A DNA stretch of 64,000 bases from Anabas testudineus (GCF_900324465.2 NC_046623.1:10879721-10943720); one strand, 5' to 3'; counted from the stretch's first letter, positions 18,551 to 33,222 are shown. A program made the numbers and translations. Notes: generated by a model from the letters alone, not told the origin.

Positions 18551-18862
18551 AGCTGACACATTTATTTCTTTTCAATGACAGTTCAATGTTACTTTATTCA
18601 CACTTACTTTAATTTTAGGTTAAAAACATTTAGAATAGAGGGTTTGGTTAAAATACTTTGAATACTTCAAACATCTTTAAAAATCGTGCTTAAACAGCAT
18701 AAATCATTACTTTAAACCACGTACAAATAATAAACTCGTTTCCTTTAAAGATACATAAACTGTCCTGAAACATCCCCAGCGTATATCACTTTGATCCTGC
18801 ATCATGGCTCCTGTGCTGAGCAGCGACAAGATTCTGAATGTAGGTTAAAGGCTGAGGTCACT

Positions 18863-20666
18863 CTAGGATCGAGATTTGCTGACCCAGTGGTACTTGTCAA
18901 CACGAGGCCCACTGAAGGTGAATGTGGCTCGATATGACTTGAAGCCTTTCTGGCCAGAGAACTGGGAGATCGGACCTCCGGCTAGAGAAGCATGATGCAG
19001 GAATGTGTCCCCAGAAAAGGCCTTCCGCTTCTCCCTTAACCAGGTCTGAGGGGCGCCAGGAGAAAACTCACTGAACTGAGGGCAAGAAGAGCAAAGGGTT
19101 ATTAGGATTGTACAGAGGATAGTAAGTTAAATTTTACAACAACGTTGCGTATATGTCCAATTCAGAGAACCATTTTGACTAAATTACATCATAAGGCAGT
19201 TATGGTTACTAGTTACATTACAATTCTCACCAATTTTAACAAGCTTACACTAGAAGTCAGATATTCAACCATCACCAGGCAAGAACATCAGTATAAAATG
19301 AAGGCATTTTCCTACAGCGCCTACCCGATAGATGCTGTTGGGGTTGCTGACAGTCGGGATGGTCTTGGGTTCAGGGTTGGTGGGTGGGATTGGAGCAGGG
19401 CAGAGAGCCGTCAGGCTGCCACTGCTGCTGCTGCTCAGGCTGTTGTCTCCACCTCCATCCTCTTCGTCTGAGGAGCTTCCTGATGGAATATCGAGGCTCG
19501 CCCGCTCCACGGCATCATGAATGCGGCGGGAAAATTCCCTGTCTCCACGACGACAGCTGTCCACTGCAGAGACACAGAATGGAGTGCTGTGTTCGCCGTA
19601 TCTGCAAAAAAAGGGGAACAAACCCACTAAAAACTACATTCTGCAGCATTTTAAAGCAGCTCTATTCACTGCATCAGATTCAAACATAGGGTCATATTTC
19701 CATCTTTGACAGTAGTGAGACACTGCACTACCTTTTGGAGTTTTAGTAGAACATCAAATCAATAAAAATATTAGTTTGATTCAAGTTTTAACAATAGTCT
19801 TCACCTTCATTATGAAGCTACTGTAGAGCCAGTTGATGTTTAGCAAAAATAGGAAATTATGCTTTTTTTTCCCCAATGCTTACATCTTGAAATTTAGTCA
19901 TGCCTGTGCTCAAGTACTAATTTAATGGAGAAAGGTGTTAGTGTGAAGTTTAAAGTCCAGTTATTTAAGACCCCGATTAGGTTGAACATACAGATTTCAA
20001 ATAAACCACTCCATCAAGAACAAAGTTTAAATTAAATTTTCATCATCAACTATTGCAAGAGCCAGTCAAGCACTGCAGTTCAGAGGTACAGACCCCTCTG
20101 TGGCTCTAGCACTAAGACTTCTGTGGATTATCTACATAGTGAAGTGGGGCCCGACCTGCAGGACACCTCTCCTGGGTCGACCCACACGGTCAACTCCTGA
20201 GGAAGACCCAGATTCTCATACCGCACCGAACTCCGCTCGCAGGCCTGCTGCAGCACTGGGTCCTGCAGCAGCACACGGTTCATACGTAGACACCTGAAAG
20301 ACGTAGCAGTTACAGTGATCAGGATTTGAGAAGGGGGACTTATTTTACTTTCACAAGTCTTGTGGAAAATGTGGAAAACTTCACCTTGCTTGTAGTACTA
20401 CAGTTTTACATTTCATAAACTCATTTTGTTTTACTAATTATCCAACCTCACATTTTTAATGCAGCAGGGAAACCCACTAGCAGGTTTACTGACCTGTATG
20501 CCTGTCCCTTCATGGGTGCATCTGGGTGCCAGTGGTTCTTGTAGTTCTCAAACAGAACAGAGGTGAGGGCAGCAGCAAAGCGATCCCTGCTGTTATTATC
20601 CAGACAACCATACCTCTTCACCAGCCGAGCCATAAAGAACACAGCAGCAGCAATCTCCTCCTTCAT
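18863..20666 (-). CDS. BTG/Tob-family protein, BTG4/B9.15-like
   Basis: Four coding exons on the minus strand: 20666-20494, 20293-20156, 19601-19325 and 19075-18863. Phases match and give 266 residues. The APRO (BTG/Tob) domain occupies about residues 1-120, with Box A (YKNHWHPDAPMKGQAYR) and Box B (LGLPQELTVWVDPGEVSCR). The next exon has an acidic Ser-rich linker (SGSSSDEEDGGGDNS) and the word VSNPNSIYRV, which resembles human BTG4 (VSNPKSIYQV) and not BTG3. The last exon ends GPRVDKYHWVSKSRS, which I recall from the Xenopus maternal B9.15 type. BTG proteins bind the CAF1/CCR4-NOT deadenylase through Boxes A and B and restrain proliferation. BTG4 drives maternal mRNA clearance. I chose MKEEIAA because BTG proteins start there; an in-frame ATG lies 6 codons upstream. 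The donor of exon 2 (CAG/GTCGGG) is weak. Minus-strand AATAAA words at 18598-18593 and 18566-18561 can end the mRNA. Confidence 0.88.
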
Positions 20667-21430
20667 GGCTATACACACATACACACCACACTCTATACTC
20701 CAAGTTAAATAAACCTGACGAGACTGAGCAAACTCACAGCTGTACTGTTAAAAGCCAGAGAATAAAACACGCGTAGGATGATCCTACTGTTACAGAAAAG
20801 AAAGGAAAAAATAAAGTAAAACAGACCAGAAGAACTGGAAACCAAACAACTCAAGCAAACATATTTGCTGCTGAAGCTCTGGAGAGAACTTCGCTGTGAG
20901 TTCTAATGCTGATACACAAAAACAATAACGCAATTTAAATATGAAAACATAGACATCTGCATGCAGCTAAATCTTTGTGTAACAGCAGAAACCTCACGTA
21001 GATACTAAAACACTCAGCGCCTCCTTAGTTTCTCATGAGGTTTAATAAAACCACAGTTCAGCTGTGTGACAGGCTGACACACCTGAATCTGGTTGACTTG
21101 ATGAGTGTGTGTGTGTGTGTGTGTTTGACTTCTCTTAACATGTTTGGTGAACAGCTGGTTATAGGCCTACAAGTTAATGTGAGCTGGTGTGAAATGTTTA
21201 ATGAGTCATTAATATATAAAATCAGTTTATTATATTATTTATCATTTTGTACTTATGTCATCATCACTTATGTGTCTCTTTTATTCTGCAGCTCCACCTT
21301 GTGGTAACATACACTCACTTGTCATCAGTCAGTCACAGAGAAGCTGCAGCTTTGTATTCCTGAATCAAGAGTCACCATAACTCTCTGGAGCATTTTAAAA
21401 ATCATTGCAAGATTCTAGGTGTTTCACACT
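20667..21430. other. 5' flank of the BTG-family gene
   Basis: No coding exon is recognised. A short GT run (about 21104-21123) is the only simple repeat. The promoter should be here, but I see no distinct element. Confidence 0.4.
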
Positions 21431-24400
21431 TTCACATATTTATTTAAATATTAAAGTCATTAAGAACATTGTTTTTACCCAAATGTACTCACCAGAAAAA
21501 AAATAAAGTGCTACAGAAACAACCACAGCGTATATTTTTTATTTGAGTGATCACTGAATTTATATAAAGCCAAATCCATTCTGTCAGAGAAATAAAAAAA
21601 GTACTCTGCACCTAAAATGTCCATAGAAACTGATCAAGTAAACTAGTGAAAAGGTTATACACATCAATGATACGAGTTGAGCAGATACCAAAGTGCAAAT
21701 AATAAGTGGGCAGTGATGGGAAAATTTACCAAAAGACCTCTGTCAGACGGTTAATTACAATTTCCACATTCAAAGTATTTAAAACCATTTGGACTGAACT
21801 GTAGCCTCTGAAACACCATTCTGAAGTAAAACCTGTCCTTTAAAAACTGACAGTAGAAAGAGGCACTACTTTGGCCTTACAATTAATCAAACCAAGACAA
21901 CAGTTTCAATCAGTCTGTAGATTTTTAGGATGTTTTTCTGCTGTGATCAGGATTAATGATGCCGACTACCTGTAGTCTAATTTTAATTTAATGTCCAATG
22001 TGTTCATTTTAACATTGAAACAGGTGGCAGAGGAAAAGTTTGCAAAGAAAAAGATTGTCTGAAGGGGAAGTGAGCTTTAAAGTTGTGAAAAATCTACTTT
22101 TGAGATTAAATAGAAAAGCATCAATTAAGCAACAAACCACAATATGCTAAAAATTCAGATTTAAAGATGCCGTATAGAAAGGAGAAAAAAATAAAAAATA
22201 AAAAAAAAGAATACAAAGATCAAATGGCACCAGTGGGAGAAAAGAAATGCAGAGGTACAACTATTTTCTGACTTCTTTTTTACCCTCAAATTGTGAGATC
22301 CCCTTCATAAACATAAAGCACTACATAAATTTATCCATGGAGCAAAATCAAATTCCATATGCTCCTTTTCTACATAAAACCTTTTTTTGTATTGTGCGAG
22401 TACTACTAAGCAATTCTATGGATCCATTTCCTGGAGTGTGATGATATTACAAAGCTTAAAACAAGACAAACTCTTACAAACCAGTGTCAAAACTGAAGCA
22501 AAGCTACTACTCAACACCCACTTTTTCAAGAGCTTTCAGCTGTGAAACCCTCTCTCTACTGATGAGTATAAAACAGTGGAGGAGAATGTCACGATTTAAA
22601 CCAAGAAAGCACAGAGAAGACGGCAGGCGTCTGAGTCATCAAGTGAGTCTTCACTAACAAACCTTTCAACAAGATAAGATGTCTGCTGGTACTCGCTATA
22701 GCCAGGACCTTCCCTGAGAGGAAGACTATTAACGCAATATCAGAGTAGGACCCTAGGCAAATGACCAAGGACAAGACATAGACTGGTCCCAGCAAGGACT
22801 GGGAAAGGGTCAGAGGTCACTGACCAGTGGACGGCCACATGACAGAACAAGGAAGGCTTTTACTATACATCATATACATAGCGGAGTAAACACCATTCAT
22901 CTTGATGAAAACTGGACAGTTTGGTTGCTCATGGGAAAGTGAGTATGTTGACCTTAAGTTTGGATCATACTGTCACCTAGTACTGTTCATGCCCAACAGA
23001 ACAGAACTGCTGTGGTTACAAAATCTAAACTTTTTTAGTTTAGTTCAACTGTGGGGAACCACTGCCAAAATATTTCAAAGATGCAAGGGTTCATCCCCTC
23101 GTTCTGATGTGACCAGGCCCTAAAACTGTTGGACAATGTGGGAAATAAGCACATTTGTGTTATTGCCAATAGTGAGATGAAATGGCAGAAGAAGTTAGCT
23201 TACAGCTTAAGCTATAAGCTAACTGGCAGCAGTAAAATCAGATATCACTTATCACTTGATAAATTAAATCAGATCAAATTAAAACAAAACCTTTGACAAA
23301 AAAATAATAGAAAAACATGGCAGTGTTGGCATTAAATACTATTTAAAGAAATCAAAACAGGAATGGAAAGCAGCATCAGCACAACTGTATTCTTCTCGAC
23401 CAAACACAGAATCTAATAAATAGATCATTGTAAGGTCAAAGCAGATCAACATAAAAAGCCGAACTCAGAATCTTTGAAATACATAACATTTAGCATAATG
23501 TTAAAACATAAAGAATTTCCAAACATATAGTTTTAAAATATATTTACCATGATGACAGCTTTTACAACACAATTTCAAGTGAAACTACAGAACATTCAAA
23601 GTGAAAACTGAAAGAAAAAAATAACTTTTACCAATTTAAAGGCGGGACAGTTCATGTAACAGTGATCAGAATGATGTGATGACGGAGTGAGCAGGCGTGA
23701 ATATACATTTACAAGAACATGATTTATAAATAGGAGAAAATAAACTCAAAATCAGTCACTTGATTTTCCAAAGAGTGACGAATGTTACCTAAACATTTAA
23801 GGGTCAGTTCATACAAACAAAGGTGAATGGAAAAGAAGCTGTTTTTCATTCTTATTTGGGCGAGCTGATCTCTTAAAAGCTGTGCAGGTCTTTTGGATTT
23901 AACTTTGTTAGGTTTGATAGTTTCTATGAATAGATACAGGACTCAGAGCATGTATATGTATATATCTATATGCACATATTATTTTACAGAAGTTGCACAT
24001 TCAAAACAATGTGTTTGTGGACGGTTTAAATGGCTCAGGAAAGCATGAGAACTGAGGTAACAGAGCACACCTCCTCCCAAACACTCTAAAATGTACTGAA
24101 CCTTTTTTTCTAAATGTTAACTTCAGTATTATAAGCACATCCATCTGTGGACAGTAAAAACAGAATAAAACAAAACAAAAACAAAACAAAACCCACAAAC
24201 CCAATATCATAATGAGGCATCAGAATGGGCAGAGGGGCAACGTGACCATAGAAAATAATTGTTGACAGGTGATAAAAGCATAAGGCTGTGACAATGCAAC
24301 TCTTCCAGAACTCCAGGACTCCATTCAGTATTCACAGATGCAGCGTGGAAGAATAAACTGATCTACACAAACTACAATCTGACCGTCACAAAATGAAAAG

Positions 24401-26613
24401 GACATTAGAGTAACAGCTGAAAATAGTACCAACCAAATAAATAACTCCTTAGAAATGTGACCTGATGGTTTTTTTGTTTGTTTGTTTTTTGGATTCTGCA
24501 GACAGGAACAATCTAAAAGCTGTCAATGACCACTGATTCGTTTTAAACCAAAAACTCAAGCACCACTGACTACAGCAGGATTTCTGTTGAATAGCAGCAT
24601 GTTTTCAATGTGCGTTAGCTATAGAAACGAGCAAATGTGGGTTGTTACAACAGAAAAAGATAACTTTTCTCAGTCTAAAGACAATTTGGAACACTTACTG
24701 GAGGACACATCACAGAAAATTGCTGCTAAGATGAGAATCCTTTGACTGAGCTGCTGTGATATAGATAGGCCAAACACAAGGGGAAAAAAGCCTTAATCTT
24801 GTAAAAAAAAAATAAAAATCAAATGTAATAAAATTTGGTAAAATTATAACATAAAAAATGTTTTGGTGAATTAAAGCGTGAGGTCAAGCAGGGGGAAGCT
24901 ACACTCCTGTACTGTTCAAACACATGAAAATCAGTATTTGCAAATAATTCAAAGCACTTGTTTTGATTAAAGTTTGCAGACTCCTTATAAACAAGTAAAA
25001 ATAAATGTTATTAAAAATTAATTTGGACTGTTTTATAATTTAATTTATATATGTTGTTTAATTCACAACATTGTATTGAAGTCACCGATTCTAACCACAC
25101 TGACTTTCAAGACTTCTGCAAACCAAATTTTCAAGGAACAAGAGTGGCTACAAATGAACTCTCAAGAATTACCTGCACATAAATGTAACCTAGTTTGATA
25201 CAAACATTTGGCACAAAGGCCTGCTTGTCCACTTTCTTTCCACACCATGCCTCGTTCCTCTTACCTCAAACAAGTGAGAAACCATAGTAAAAAAAAAAGA
25301 AAGAAAGAAAATCAAAAGCACAAGGCATCTTATGCACACCTGAACATGCCAAAGATAAAATACATGCACCTTTATGTCTGGATGAGTCTGTACAGTACTG
25401 ATCATTATGGCAGAAATAGCAAATCACAAATCATGACTTCCTTATACTACAGCAGACTGTAGGTGAATAAAAAAAGTCCATGGCCAAAGCAACAATAAAG
25501 AATAACAACAACTAAAAGCTTCTTTAGGAGTGACTAACCTGGTTGCACTGCTTCCTTTAAATACAAAATTAAAACATGAATTTTCTGAAAATTTAAGTGT
25601 GAACTTTTTGTCATTATGGGATAAGTAAAACTTCAGCTGGCTCCTTAAAAGATAAATGTCCAGAGTTGATGTCCTAATATGTCCTAACAAAAAATAAACA
25701 CTAAATCAAAAAGGGTTGAGCAATTTTAATTTAAACTGCACTATAAATGTCCAGGGGCTTTTGACACCAATGTTTGATACTGTATCAAAGCTGACATGAG
25801 AAGTGTTGTGATGTAAGGTTTTTGAGTATCATTTTCAATACAAAGTCGAATTCATCTGAAGAGCTGTTGAGCATTGTTACTTAATTGTTTCTTAAAGCAC
25901 AAAGTGCAGTTTGTCCTTGTTGCAATACCTACAGTACAGTAACAGTCAATTTGTCATATGTACCACTCATCCATACAATTTCTCAACATTCAACAGTTCA
26001 GTAACACCTGTTTTTTGCTAACACATATCATGCTGTGCCCAAAATATTGGGGCTCCCACACACCAGTTATTTTTAAAATTTCATAGTCACCATTTAGACT
26101 TCACACACTGCGTAGTCTCACGTTTGGACTAACATTTTACAATGGCTAGGCTTACTATTGCATTAATTTCCTGTATTTTTTCAGAACTATGTAGGAATCC
26201 AGGGCAAACAATCATAAATGTCATCTTTACGCTTCCACTTTTGCTTTCTACTCACCCAATCCACAGTGGCAAACTCCATCTTTCACCAGCTCAATTAAAT
26301 AAACTAGTCTTCCTAACTTTCCATCGTCAGATACAACCAAACATTTAGCTGCCTGGGGAGTGTCAAAGGTGTCTGAGGGTGAGAGCAATCATCAAAGCAA
26401 CAGTACTTAAAACTGTGAAAACAAAACCAGGGTCAATAAATAAAACAGAAAAAAATTGGATGAGTATGGGTAGATGATACTGCGTGCTGTATTACTGGTA
26501 TGGATTTAGAGGGTGATTATACTGGTGTTAAAACTCCACGTTCTGCCATGCTCACATCCCAATTACTCCCAACACAGTCTAGTAGACCAGTGAGGTCCCA
26601 TTTCCTGCTCATG
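21431..26613 (-). other. slc25a14: slc25a14 3' flank, possibly a very long 3'UTR
   Basis: Over 5 kb without a recognisable exon, RNA gene or transposon on either strand. Downstream of the slc25a14 stop I find no clear minus-strand AATAAA until about 21540-21534 and 21445-21440. The whole stretch could therefore be one long UTR, or it may use ATTAAA variants earlier. The open frames here are short and of random composition. Confidence 0.4.
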
Positions 26614-29600
26614 TTAAAACGGGAGCTTCTTCAGCTGCTCGAAGGTGATGAAAAACTGGGGGGCACATTAAGGAAAACTTCATACTGCAAGAGAGTTCAG
26701 GATGGAAATGTTTGAAATAAAATTAAACCAAACAGGATGCACATGACCACAATTTGGACTGCTGCATCATTAGTTCTGAGAAATCTGACTAAATGAGACT
26801 AGATGACAGACAACACAACCTGTCTGGAACATTAGAAGTCATCACACCACACATGTAAACTTACCTACAGCAAGACTGTTTGGTCAATATGTGCACAGAA
26901 GACAAAACATGGCAGTTCACACAACAAGGGAGCTTAACAACACATTTGTCTGTCACAGAGCATATTCAAAAGCCAATAAACAAATCCATTTTACTCAAGT
27001 CGCCTCTTTGCATTACAGATAATATGTAGTTTGAACAGGTAAATTGTTCTTACACTGACATGCAATTGAGCACTATCAAAACGTTATACTTTGATACTAA
27101 GTTAAGTAAGTAAGTTTCTGGTAAAGACAAAGTTAATACCTGTCAAATCAACAAACTTTAGTTTACTGTAGAAATTATATAAAAAATACTGTAGTTTTTT
27201 CATAAAGTAGACTAAATGCAACACACTTATGGGATTCAAGATGTAGCTATTTTAGTATAAAAAAACTAAAAAGTCCTTATAAGCTGACAAATTTCTTCTC
27301 AATTTTCATAGTATTCAGATCTATGACACAATTTTAAAAACAGTTAGTTGTACAGTGTTAATTCTAGACCTTTTTGCTATTCCAGACTGGGACTCATTTT
27401 TCCAAAAACCACAAGTGACCAGAAATCTTTTTCTGTTTTACCCACCTATGAAGAAATGGGATATGTTTGAAAGGATACAATGATGTTCCAAGGCCCCAGT
27501 CGCAGCCAATTAGGCCAGAAACCCTTATAGAGAGCGAAGAAACCCTCATTCTTCCAAGTCTGCATCACTCCGTCAAGTGTTCCTTTGTACATGGGGCTTC
27601 CTGACAGAACTCGCTGGTTCATCATTCGGGTCCGAACCACGTCTACAGGGTTGGATGCCAGTGCCCCCGCCAAGCCACACGTAAAACTTGAACTAGACAA
27701 ACATACATACAATGAAAACGTTAATGGACCACTTGAAAGTTGTAAAGCCTAATCCCCAACTACTGACACATGATAATATCTGAAAAGTACAGTTAGGAAT
27801 TAAGAAACTTACATGAAATGTGTCAAAATGGTGTCTCCCATAAGGCCAGAGCGGAGGAGGTGTTTCTTTGTTATGTCATACACAGGAAGTTCCACCCCAA
27901 CAACAATGGCTGCTCGCTGTGCTGTGGGAATGACGCCCTGAAGAAAAGGATTAGGTAAAAAGGTTGACTAAAACTACTACATTATAACCTAGCAAATGAG
28001 TAGACATACAACAAACCCATATAGCTAACTGCAAGACACGGCATGTAAAAGGTAAAATTGAACTTTTTAACTTAAAAAATTCTTCTTCTTCTTCTGGCAA
28101 ATATGCTTATTCATTTTATGGCAGAAACCTATAGCATACAACAGGACTGAGCAAAACCCTGTGTTGTTCATGAATATGAAGAATGAATGAATGAATTAAT
28201 TAATTAGGTTTTAAGCTTTAGCAAATAGTCAGAATGATTTACTGATATGACTTTTATGTAGGTTAAGCCAGCTAGTATGAAGTGAAGCACCTGATGAGCA
28301 ACTTTTACAATAACGAATTAGGCACCATTATGGAATCCAGTGTCCCTCACATACAAAGAGTAATTCAACACTCACTCTCCACAGTCCCCTGGTGCCCTCT
28401 GTTTGGTAGATGTTGATAAAGTTTGACATCATGCTGCCTTGAAGCAGACTGCCCTGTGCCTGCATTCTGATCTGGTGAAAAGACACAAACCATAAAGGGT
28501 TAAACTCTCCTCTGATTCACAACACTTCACTTTGTGTCACATATAAACATTTGTTTGTAGAATACAGACACTTTACATTATTCCAATATTCAACAAGATG
28601 GTTTTATGTGGGTTCGGAACACAACAATGACAAGTAACATACTCCACATCAGCTGAGACAGTCCAACCTAAACTATTACTATTTACCTTAAGCTGTTAAA
28701 GTTAAATAACTGTAACCTAAAAAATTTTTAAATCCAAATATAATCTGACATTTTGGTTGTTTGCTTAAACTGTCTATATTTAACCAACTAGGAACATATT
28801 GTTTTAGTGCTGGATGAAGGGGCTTGTCAAAATGATTCACTGTCAAAAACAGACATTTCGCTTTAAGTCTTGCACCCAGCATTGGAACCCACCTTTAGGA
28901 CGTCAGTGGGGTTGGCCAGAGAGGAGGACAGGACCCCAGAAACGACACCACAGAAGACATTGATGACCATAGTTTCATCTGTCAGGAATGAAACAACAAA
29001 TGTTGTACATTAACACTTATTACAGTTATTCTGAGAGTCCATAACTTTAATCATGCATGCAGTCCACTTTTTTAAATTGTCATTTTCAACACACCAGTAG
29101 AGCTTGATTATTCAACACAAAACAACTTGTAATATTTAAAGTCATCTCTCATCCAGTGGATGTGTCTGTGTCTGGCAGCCACGTAATGCCAACACCACTC
29201 CTCCCCTTCCTGGAGCTGCTGCTGCAGTGTGCACACAACTGTAGCTCTATTTCTCACATCACATTTTTAAAATAATTTGTTTCCAAATTTACTTTGGAAA
29301 CAATTCTTGACTAACAATAACATTTAATTATTTAGAGGCCATACTGAAAATACTGCTTGTATCAGATGATGACTGAAATCATCAAAATTAGCTAATATAT
29401 GGACATGTGAGATACAGCAGCTTTGCCAACAAACCTGACATCAAGGAAGTTTAGATTTAAACTGTAAAATGTCCTGCTTAGTACATATCTTAAAATGTCA
29501 AATGTTCATATCAGTATTAGCTCCCTAACATCAGCACTACTCATACTGGTGAAGAAATGTATTGCTTTTTTTTTTTTTATAAAAATAGCCTGCTCTGACC

Positions 29601-32600
29601 CAAACAAGTTACAATCTATAGTGTGTTGAAAATAACACGTTAAGAATTCACATATAAATGTGTTTTATAAAGATCCTATTTAATCCTAGAAACGCTACAC
29701 ATTGAAAATTGCTATTAAACTAGACAATATAAGGCTAAGAGACAATCAGAAAAGAAAGATTATTATAAGTACAAGTGATAATTTTCAACAATGATATTAC
29801 TTCACTGTCTACAAACTACATCTTTACACAAGTATGCAGTATTTAAATGTGTAATCATTGTCAGTAATCAAAAATGATTATGTCTAAATTAATGTTGTTG
29901 GCATACATGTTACTCTTTACTTTGATCCACTTGGAGCACTACATGGAGGAAATAATTGTATCTTGATCAACATAAGTGGTTGACCAAAAAGTAGATTTGA
30001 TAAACTTCAAACAGTGTGAACTTACTCTCATGATGTGTCAAACTGCACCAGCCTGACACTCCAAGCAGACCAAAACACATTTGAATTAAATAATTAAACA
30101 ATAATAAATAATTAAAGGAAATTTCTGTTGTTACTGCACACTGGCTTTAAATAAACAGGAACAAGTGTTAGCAATTAGCCTTGGCAGAGTCTGTCAGTGT
30201 TAGAAGGTGGTGGATCTCATTAATAGTAACCCAGTATGGTGTCTAGAGTTGAGAAAGAAGCAGAAAGAGGTGGAGATAAAATAATAACGGGTTGAGTTTA
30301 GAAAAATAGTTACAGTGATCCATGTTCAATCTGACCACCAGTTAGAGTGGTGTCCCTCGTGTCTCTCATTTTTTGGGGGGCAGGGCATTGGGCCTTCGAT
30401 CCCACCACAACCACAGGGTAAAACCAAGCCTGTATCAAAACAAGCATTCAAAACACAGTGGCACCATCGCTGCACAGGGCATGCAAGGTTGAAAGGCAAA
30501 TAATCAACACAAACAAAACAGGTGTTTTGTATTTTGTACACAGGATAAGTTCAGGCTCAGTAAGCTCATTTGCAGCCCTTCATTAGTCCATCGCTTCTGC
30601 CACCCAATTCCTCACTTCTGTTCTTTAGCTTCATCTACTCTATTATTCATATTATCTAGGTTGTACACTAATATCATTAAATATTAATCATTAAATAGTG
30701 CGCTGATTGAAGAGAAACAATTGAGTAGAGGGAAAGAGAAAACAAAAAGGGGCAGGACCCAGAATTCAGGGAGTGAAAGATTGTGCCAGATAAAGAAGGA
30801 TCCAATCAACGGGAGAAGTGATATGACAAATGAAAAAGCAGACAGAGAGGCAATAGAGGAAGAGATACAGCCTATGGTCGCAAACTTCCTGAAATTCAGA
30901 GTTGTGCTGGCGCCAGCCAGTTGTTGATAAATGTAGTACAAATCCTTTTTGGCTGATAACTGAAGTGGTTCTTTTTCTCTGTCAACACACAGGACAATAA
31001 CTCGTATCTGCTTTACTTTTTACTATATCTTTATCCAAATTTGGCATAAATAAGGTTTGTCTACTGCCTCTTCAACTTGACAGTTTTGGTTCTGTAGTGC
31101 ATGATGTACATTTAAAGTTTGTAATAAGGCATCTACAATTACCTACTCTAATTTAGTCATCAGTCAATCAATAATGAATGCATTAATTATTTAACTGATT
31201 AATCATGTTGTTGATGTGTTGTGTCAAAGATGGTGACTTCAAATGTCTTCTCTTGTCACTTACAGCTTCAGTGTGAATGTAGCCTGACTCACGCTCCCCC
31301 CTCCCCGCCCCCCACCTCCTTTGTCTCTTATTTTGCTTGCAAATTAGTGCTGGTAAGTTAACTTACTCATTCGGCTTTGAAGACAGGCCAACACAGGTTG
31401 TCACGACATATTTAACCTATTTGTGGGTGCGGTTTATACAGCAATACACTCAAAACTGCATACAGTTTAGCTGCTGTGCAAATAATTCTATTCAGTGAAA
31501 TTTAGCTGGTAATACCAGTGTCACTACACTAGTAATACCAGGGTAAATTAGACTGCAGTTTTTGTGTTTCTTCATTTGTTCATCCACATTATTTGCTATA
31601 ACTAACAGAAGCTAATATTTAAGCAAGCCTGGCAGAAAGACAGATGACAAGATCTTGCAAATAATGGAAGTAGTGACACCCACCTTCTGGACGACTGACA
31701 AACAGCCTCTTCAGGGAGTTGTAGGTTCCTATCTTGATTGTCCCATAAGATGCTTGTCTCAAAAGAGCAGGGGAAATCCTGAGAAAACATGGAAAAAAAA
31801 ATTATTAACCTGCACTCTGTGGGTAAACTGAAGATCAGTGCAGAAGAAAAGTAAGTGTTTATCATTAACTCTCCTCTACCAGTTTCACTGAGGAGTTTTA
31901 AAATTTAAAATTAGGCTTATTGTTTATTATTCAAAAGCAGAGATGAATTACTTATAATAATAGTGAACAAAAGGTTTACTTAGCATTTACTGAATTATGG
32001 GTATTCACTGAATGCATTGTGTGAAAAGAGCCTTAAAAAGTTGTTCCATACCCAGAATATAGGGCCCGGATTCCCTCCTCTTTGCCAATCCTGAAGAGGG
32101 CATGGAACATGCCTCTGTAGCGCACCTCTGTGTACTGGGACTGACCCTGGACCTGAAGCCTGGTCTTAGTTAGGTCAATGGGAAATGTCCCTGGTGATAA
32201 ATAATAAATTATATTAAATAATTAACAACAACATCAGTTAATTGAAAACAGAAATTGAGGGAATTGGAGTCAATAAATGTTTGAGTCAACAGCATTAACT
32301 GAAATGATTTCTACAGCACAATAAGGTCTGCAAAAAGTGAAGGGGTCTGAATTATTTCTGAAGTCAATGTAGGTATACAATGTATGTATTGTAATAAATA
32401 ATACCAGGGTAGTTAAGTGGTGAGTTTGAGAAACACATAATGTAGACAGCAAGAATAATTACAATGGTGATGACTGTTACAATGATGATGATGCTGATGT
32501 CAAAATTCATAGTGCCAACATTATGATGAAGGGATGGGAAGGGTGGCAATGGGACATTTGTAAGGTTTTTAAGCACCTTCCAAAGTTGCCAATCCTATAC

Positions 32601-33222
32601 GTGTACCAAAAATACCAGAATGACAGTAACTTTACAATTCAAATCTTTAATTTGGAAAAAACAATTGCATCTTGGAAAAATAGCTATGCAGAAGATCAGT
32701 TTACAGTTCTAGTTCATTTGTAAAAAAAAACTAAACAAAAACTGATGCCTTACTTAGATGTGACAGGAACACATATGAGATAAAAATGGGCAAATTGCCA
32801 GGCTGATTGTTCTTTAAAATTGGCACACATCACTTGTGTGATGTGCAAATTATAACGTATTATAAACTCCAAAAACCTGACTGAACTCGAGTTTTATGAA
32901 CTATGTGAATCTGCAGTTGCAGGGCAATGCTTGAAATGTGAACCATATACCTTTGATATTCATTCAACTGTATGCATCACTCTCTATCTGGAGCCAGTGC
33001 TACCATCACTCAGCAGATACTGGTGCAAGATTTTCCTACAGCTGCAAATTCGTCAAGCTCTTAATGCATAGAGAAGTATTTGCTATTATACACCATACTA
33101 GAAATAAAACCCGATGATACACATACACGGCGTCTGCATGTTGTGGTGCATCACGTACCGAATTCTGCGACAATCGAGGCCATCCCTCCGTAGATGAACG
33201 GTTTCCAGTTTAAGTTGGACAT
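26614..33222 (-). CDS. slc25a14: Mitochondrial carrier SLC25A14 (UCP5/BMCP1)
   Basis: Eight coding exons on the minus strand: 33222-33159, 32190-32052, 31778-31684, 28978-28893, 28471-28376, 27937-27813, 27692-27479 and 26655-26614. Phases match and give 286 residues. The three carrier signatures are intact: [19 protein letters not shown] and [10 protein letters not shown], one per carrier repeat, giving six expected membrane helices in the inner mitochondrial membrane. N-terminal [13 protein letters not shown] and SIVAEFGT, and GDTILTHF further on, match UCP5. The last repeat ([20 protein letters not shown]) and C-terminus ([12 protein letters not shown]) also resemble SLC25A30/KMCP1, the closest paralogue. 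Adjacency to gpr119, as in human Xq26, decides for SLC25A14. UCP5 transports inorganic anions and dicarboxylates and may cause mild uncoupling. The start is the MS(N/G)LNWK methionine of the family; the frame stays open upstream to another ATG at 33339. Confidence 0.92.

Noticed and set aside
18863-20666. BTG-family gene as BTG3
   Set aside because: The linker after Box B (VSNPNSIYRV) and C-terminus do not match BTG3.
30315-30941. Short frames on both strands in the slc25a14 intron
   Set aside because: No homology or splice grammar; random composition.
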